Shown: positions 45,182-48,414 of the stretch, piece by piece
Numbering within the stretch: position 1 is the stretch's first letter
How the letters are laid out: each line of letters opens with the position of its first letter
Assembly (NCBI GenBank): GCA_938028465.1
Contig: CALJAA010000130.1
Coordinates: 1 to 48,414, forward strand
Length of the DNA: 48,414 nt
Source: an uncultured Granulosicoccaceae bacterium
Lineage (GTDB): Bacteria > Pseudomonadota > Gammaproteobacteria > Granulosicoccales > Granulosicoccaceae
Direction of reading: 5' to 3'
Translations under genes and position numbers: made by a program
The notes under the pieces: generated by a model
Database searches by the model: none
Told to the model about the DNA's origin: nothing
The model's input: the letters and a program-made list of their open reading frames with translations, nothing else

Positions 45182-45790
45182 GTGCCGGGTGACTCCATCA
45201 AGTTCGAACTCATCGTTGGTTTGGGCAATCCTGATAGTGAATACGAGCAAACACGCCACAACGCTGGTTTTTGGTTTGTTGATCAACTCGCCTCGCAGTT
45301 GGGTGCTACGTTTAGCCCAGATAAAAAGTCACACTCGATGGTAGCCAAGGCCATGGTTGATGGCCGAGCGGTTTATTTGCTCAAGCCCTACAACTACATG
45401 AATAACAGCGGCCAAGGTTATGCCGCTATTAGTCGGTTTTACAAAATCGAACATGAAAAAATTCTCGTGGCGCATGATGAGCTGGATTTACCCCCGGGTT
45501 TAATCAAGATTAAAAAAGGCGGTGGTCACGGCGGGCACAACGGTCTGCGCGATATTTTTGCCAAAACAGGGCAACGTGATTTTTGGCGTTTGCGCATAGG
45601 CATTGGCCACCCCGGTAACAAAAATGCAGTATCAGGTTACGTACTTAAACGAGCCTCCAGTGACGACCAACGCTTAATAGATGAAGCATTGGATGTATCA
45701 CTGCGCGAAGCAAAAACAATTATTGATGGCGATATCAACGTTGCAACGAAAGCGTTACATAGCCACAAACCGAAGAATATCAGTGAGTAA
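45182..45790 (+). CDS. pth: peptidyl-tRNA hydrolase
   Basis: A 202-residue enzyme that recycles tRNA from drop-off peptidyl-tRNA. Catalytic His26 is in TRHNAGF, Asp99 in [11 protein letters not shown], and Asn16 in GLGNP. The start is GTG 45182. It lies between rplY and ychF in the standard order. Confidence 0.95.
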   Translation: MPGDSIKFELIVGLGNPDSEYEQTRHNAGFWFVDQLASQLGATFSPDKKSHSMVAKAMVDGRAVYLLKPYNYMNNSGQGYAAISRFYKIEHEKILVAHDELDLPPGLIKIKKGGGHGGHNGLRDIFAKTGQRDFWRLRIGIGHPGNKNAVSGYVLKRASSDDQRLIDEALDVSLREAKTIIDGDINVATKALHSHKPKNISE

Positions 45791-45795
45791 AACTA

Positions 45796-46887
45796 ATGGG
45801 TTTTAAATGTGCCATCGTTGGTATGCCTAATGTAGGCAAATCAACTCTGTTCAACGCCTTGACCAAAGCAGAAATTGCGGCGGAGAATTATCCGTTCTGC
45901 ACTATCGAGCCAAACGTGGGCATCGTGCCAGTGCCTGATCCACGCCTCGAAGCCTTAGCTGAAATCGTCAGCCCAGAACGCATTTTGCCAACCACCATGG
46001 AGTTTGTTGATATCGCCGGCTTAGTGGCCGGTGCATCAAAAGGTGAAGGCTTAGGTAATCAATTCTTAGCGAACATTCGCGAAACCGATGCGATTGCTCA
46101 CGTCGTACGTTGCTTTGCAAACGATGATGTTATTCACGTTAGTGGCAAGGTTGACCCCATCGATGATGCAGAGACGATCAACACTGAACTATTGCTTGCT
46201 GATATGGAAACCATGGACAAGGCAATCCAGCGTATTGCCAAGATGGCCAAATCTTCAAACAAAGAAGCCATTGCAGAAAAAGCCTTTATGGAAACATTGG
46301 CTGCGGCACTAGGAGAGGGCAAGCCTGCACGCACTATCGATCAAAACGAACAAGAGCAAGCGTGGTCAAAGCACTATCACTTGCTAACCATCAAGCCAAT
46401 GGTGTACATCGCGAACGTGGATGAAGAAGGTTTTGAAAATAACCCAATGCTCGATGACCTAATTGAAAAAGCCAAAGCCGAAGGTGCGCAAGTTGTACCT
46501 GTATGCGCAGCGATCGAAGCTGAAATAGTGCAGCTAGAAGACGACGAGAAGCAAGACTTCTTGTCCGAGATGAACCTAACTGAGCCGGGCCTTAATCGCG
46601 TTATCCGCGCTGGCTACACGCTCCTAGGTTTGCAAACGTTCTTCACCGCCGGTGAAAAAGAAGTACGCGCTTGGACAGTCCGCGAAGGCTCAACAGCACC
46701 ACAAGGTGCTGGGCGTATCCACACTGACTTTGAAAAAGGGTTTATCCGTGCTGAAGTGGTTGGCTACGACGACTACGTTGCCAACAAAGGCGAAAGTGGT
46801 GCCAAAGACGCAGGCAAATGGCGGTTGGAAGGAAAAGAGTACTTAATGCAAGAAGGCGATGTCGTGCATTTTCGCTTTAACGTTTAG
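45796..46887 (+). CDS. ychF: redox-regulated ATPase YchF
   Basis: A 363-residue Obg-related P-loop ATPase. The Walker A is [15 protein letters not shown]. The usual G4 NKxD is replaced by NVDE (YIANVDEEG), which gives ATP preference. A TGS domain is at the C-terminus (about 280-363). It binds the ribosome and is linked to oxidative stress in E. coli. It starts five bases after pth. Confidence 0.96.
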   Translation: MGFKCAIVGMPNVGKSTLFNALTKAEIAAENYPFCTIEPNVGIVPVPDPRLEALAEIVSPERILPTTMEFVDIAGLVAGASKGEGLGNQFLANIRETDAIAHVVRCFANDDVIHVSGKVDPIDDAETINTELLLADMETMDKAIQRIAKMAKSSNKEAIAEKAFMETLAAALGEGKPARTIDQNEQEQAWSKHYHLLTIKPMVYIANVDEEGFENNPMLDDLIEKAKAEGAQVVPVCAAIEAEIVQLEDDEKQDFLSEMNLTEPGLNRVIRAGYTLLGLQTFFTAGEKEVRAWTVREGSTAPQGAGRIHTDFEKGFIRAEVVGYDDYVANKGESGAKDAGKWRLEGKEYLMQEGDVVHFRFNV

Positions 46888-46896
46888 CATTATCGT

Positions 46897-47799
46897 TTAG
46901 GGGCGCTGATTCCCGCGCCTCGATAAGGCCACTCCAAACAGGATGAGCGCCAGTGCCACCCAGGCATTGGCGGATAAGCGCTCACCAAGAAACACCACAC
47001 CAAAACAGACCCCGATTACGGGTATTAAAAAGTTTATCTGCCCAAAGAATGACGCACCTTGGCGATCAATAATCACCAGTATCATTAACGTGCCCAATGC
47101 AGTAGGGCCAATAGCGAGTACGAGTAGCGATAAGTTTGCAGCTGTTGATGGTCGCATCGACCAAGGTTGTTCAATTAGTATTAAGGGTAAAAACAAAACC
47201 ACTGCAGCTAACATAAGCGCCGTCATTATCGACTTGCGTGGGTGGCCGAGCAGGTGTTTAGTAATGATGGCATTAATGGCATAGCAAATAGCAGCCATGA
47301 CAATCGCGAGTTGCCGTACTGTTTCGTCACCAATAGCGCTTAGTGCATCAATACCAATTAACACCATGACCCCAATCATGCCTAGCGCAACACCCAAAAG
47401 CTTATAACGGTTAAGCCTTTCGTCTTGCGTAAAAATCTGCGCTAGCAAAATAGTGGCTAAGGGCATAATGGCCATAAAGATCGCAGCCAATCCTGCTTCA
47501 ACTTTAATCTGCCCCCAACCGATTAATGAAAACGGCAGCACATTGCCAAATAAGGCAGAAGCAAACACAAAACCCCAGATTCGTTTACCTAGAGGAAGGC
47601 TTTGGTCATAGAATTTCATGACGAAATATAGGATAACCAATGCAATCGCTACCCGCATCGCCGCCAGCGTTATTGGCGGAATCTCTCGCACAGCAATGCT
47701 AGTAAAGGTAAAGCTAGAGCCGAACAGCAGCGCTAAGCCAATTAGCCAGGCATAGTCAGTGAGGGAGGGGGATTGCTTTGCGGTGGGATGTTGGTCCAT
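46897..47799 (-). CDS. EamA-family (DMT) membrane transporter
   Basis: A 300-residue protein with ten membrane helices in two EamA repeats (about 18-145 and 160-292). The first repeat has the typical FTSIAVREIPPITLAAMR. Members export amino acids or other metabolites; the substrate is not predictable. It converges on ychF with a 9-base gap and is divergent from the dehydratase gene, with 63 bases between. A role in exporting an amino acid made or degraded by the neighbour is only a guess. Confidence 0.82.
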   Translation of the reverse strand: MDQHPTAKQSPSLTDYAWLIGLALLFGSSFTFTSIAVREIPPITLAAMRVAIALVILYFVMKFYDQSLPLGKRIWGFVFASALFGNVLPFSLIGWGQIKVEAGLAAIFMAIMPLATILLAQIFTQDERLNRYKLLGVALGMIGVMVLIGIDALSAIGDETVRQLAIVMAAICYAINAIITKHLLGHPRKSIMTALMLAAVVLFLPLILIEQPWSMRPSTAANLSLLVLAIGPTALGTLMILVIIDRQGASFFGQINFLIPVIGVCFGVVFLGERLSANAWVALALILFGVALSRRGNQRP

Positions 47800-47862
47800 C
47801 AGTGGGGCTCAAAAGGGGCAAGGTGATTGTACCTTTGTTCGAGATGTAGCAGAATAAAGGTT

Positions 47863-48414
47863 ATGGATCCAGCACTACCCAATTTCGACGACGTCACCCA
47901 AGTACGAACCCGAATAGCCCCTTATGTGCACGTCACACCTGTGCACATGTCGGCGTATCTGTCTTCATTGTCTGGTTGCAAGCTTTTCTTTAAATGCGAA
48001 AACTTACAAAAAACCGGCGCATTCAAGGCGCGCGGTGCATGCAATGCTGTGTTCTCATTACCTGATGAACAACTGAGTAATGGGGTCATCACGCATTCTT
48101 CTGGCAACCACGCGATGGCGCTAAGTTATGCCGCGGCACAGCGTGGCACAACAGCAACGGTTATCATGCCTAGTGATTCACTTGAGTCTAAAAAGAATGC
48201 AGTCAGAGGCTATGGCGGCAATTTAATTGAATGCACGCCAACACTAGAAGCACGTGAAGCTACGATGCTGGCAGAGCAGGCAAAAAGCAACGCAACTTTT
48301 GTCCACCCGTATAACGATCCGTTAGTGATAGCAGGGCAAGCAACGTGTGCAGCAGAATTTCATGAGCAAACCCCAGAGCTGGACATACTCGTTACGCCGG
48401 TCGGTGGCGGTGGC
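47863..48414 (+). CDS. PLP-dependent threonine/serine dehydratase or serine racemase family (partial)
   Basis: The first 184 residues of a fold-type II PLP enzyme; the gene runs off the window end. The Schiff-base lysine is Lys55 (TGAFKARGA), the substrate/carboxylate loop is SSGNHA, and the window ends in the phosphate-binding PVGGGG. This fits catabolic threonine dehydratase, serine racemase or a related enzyme, and the C-terminal regulatory domain that would tell them apart is missing. AAAGG is two bases before ATG 47863, rather close. Confidence 0.85.
   Translation, partial: MDPALPNFDDVTQVRTRIAPYVHVTPVHMSAYLSSLSGCKLFFKCENLQKTGAFKARGACNAVFSLPDEQLSNGVITHSSGNHAMALSYAAAQRGTTATVIMPSDSLESKKNAVRGYGGNLIECTPTLEAREATMLAEQAKSNATFVHPYNDPLVIAGQATCAAEFHEQTPELDILVTPVGGGG

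Noticed and set aside
1-48414. Mobile element, CRISPR, defence or secondary-metabolite cluster
   Set aside because: No transposase, integrase, terminal inverted repeats, regular direct-repeat arrays, nuclease/helicase sets or NRPS/PKS-type genes were seen; the window is dominated by conserved housekeeping genes.

Overview
This window is chromosomal DNA from a gammaproteobacterium. Evidence includes slyX, rsmJ, yajQ, rsd and apaG homologues and a full LPS-export/envelope gene set. Two blocks have the gene order typical of Pseudomonas-like and Oceanospirillales-like genomes: mltB-rlpA-dacA-ybeD-lipB-lipA, and hemA<>TPR-lolB-ispE-tRNA-Gln-prs-rplY-pth-ychF. gatCAB is present, so the organism makes Gln-tRNA and/or Asn-tRNA by transamidation. 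Base composition looks moderate and even by eye. I see no insertion sequence, prophage, CRISPR array, restriction or defence locus, and every recognised gene looks intact. The last gene is cut by the window edge.

Layout. 1-5.2 kb (+): rsd, rlmI, sseA, lgt-thyA-folA (the last two form the dTMP/tetrahydrofolate cycle). 5.2-12.1 kb (-): a tightly overlapping operon lptD-surA-pdxA-rsmA-apaG-apaH plus one unrecognised small gene, tail to tail with folA. 12.2-18.0 kb (+): ung, then cell-wall and lipoate genes mltB-rlpA-dacA-ybeD-lipB-lipA. 18.0-20.3 kb: a 416-base intergenic region with repeats and palindromes, then an orphan membrane hybrid histidine kinase. 20.3-23.6 kb: mixed small genes (DUF1499, pdxH, yajQ, rsmJ, a Rieske-like protein, slyX). 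23.7-26.9 kb (+): gatC-gatA-gatB. 26.9-29.1 kb (+): BON lipoprotein, SBF-type transporter, hslO. 29.1-31.6 kb (+): a WbsX-GT4 fusion enzyme. 31.6-39.9 kb: moeB (-), acpH-ppk1 (+), then the minus-strand operon hemA-prfA-prmC-ppx. 39.9-46.9 kb (+): TPR protein, lolB, ispE, tRNA-Gln, prs, rplY, pth, ychF. 46.9-48.4 kb: an EamA transporter (-) and the 5' part of a threonine/serine dehydratase-type gene (+).

How the genes work together. Outer-membrane biogenesis is spread over several blocks: Lgt and LolB for lipoproteins, SurA and LptD for OMPs and LPS, MltB/RlpA/DacA for peptidoglycan. Translation quality and ribosome genes recur (rlmI, rsmA, rsmJ, prfA-prmC, gatCAB, pth, rplY, ychF). Cofactor genes include pdxA/pdxH (PLP), lipA/lipB (lipoate), folA/thyA (folate), hemA (tetrapyrrole) and moeB. 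Polyphosphate synthesis (ppk1) and degradation (ppx) are convergent neighbours.

The window is mostly housekeeping DNA and I do not see a complete new multi-gene system. The observations most worth follow-up are: (i) a membrane-anchored Rieske-fold protein that keeps both disulfide cysteines but has lost all four iron-sulfur ligands (22792-23361); (ii) an orphan hybrid kinase behind a palindrome-rich leader; (iii) lipB, which appears to need a non-ATG/GTG/TTG start; (iv) an isolated WbsX-GT4 fusion gene; and (v) a possible sigma-S-type promoter ahead of an OsmY-like BON lipoprotein.
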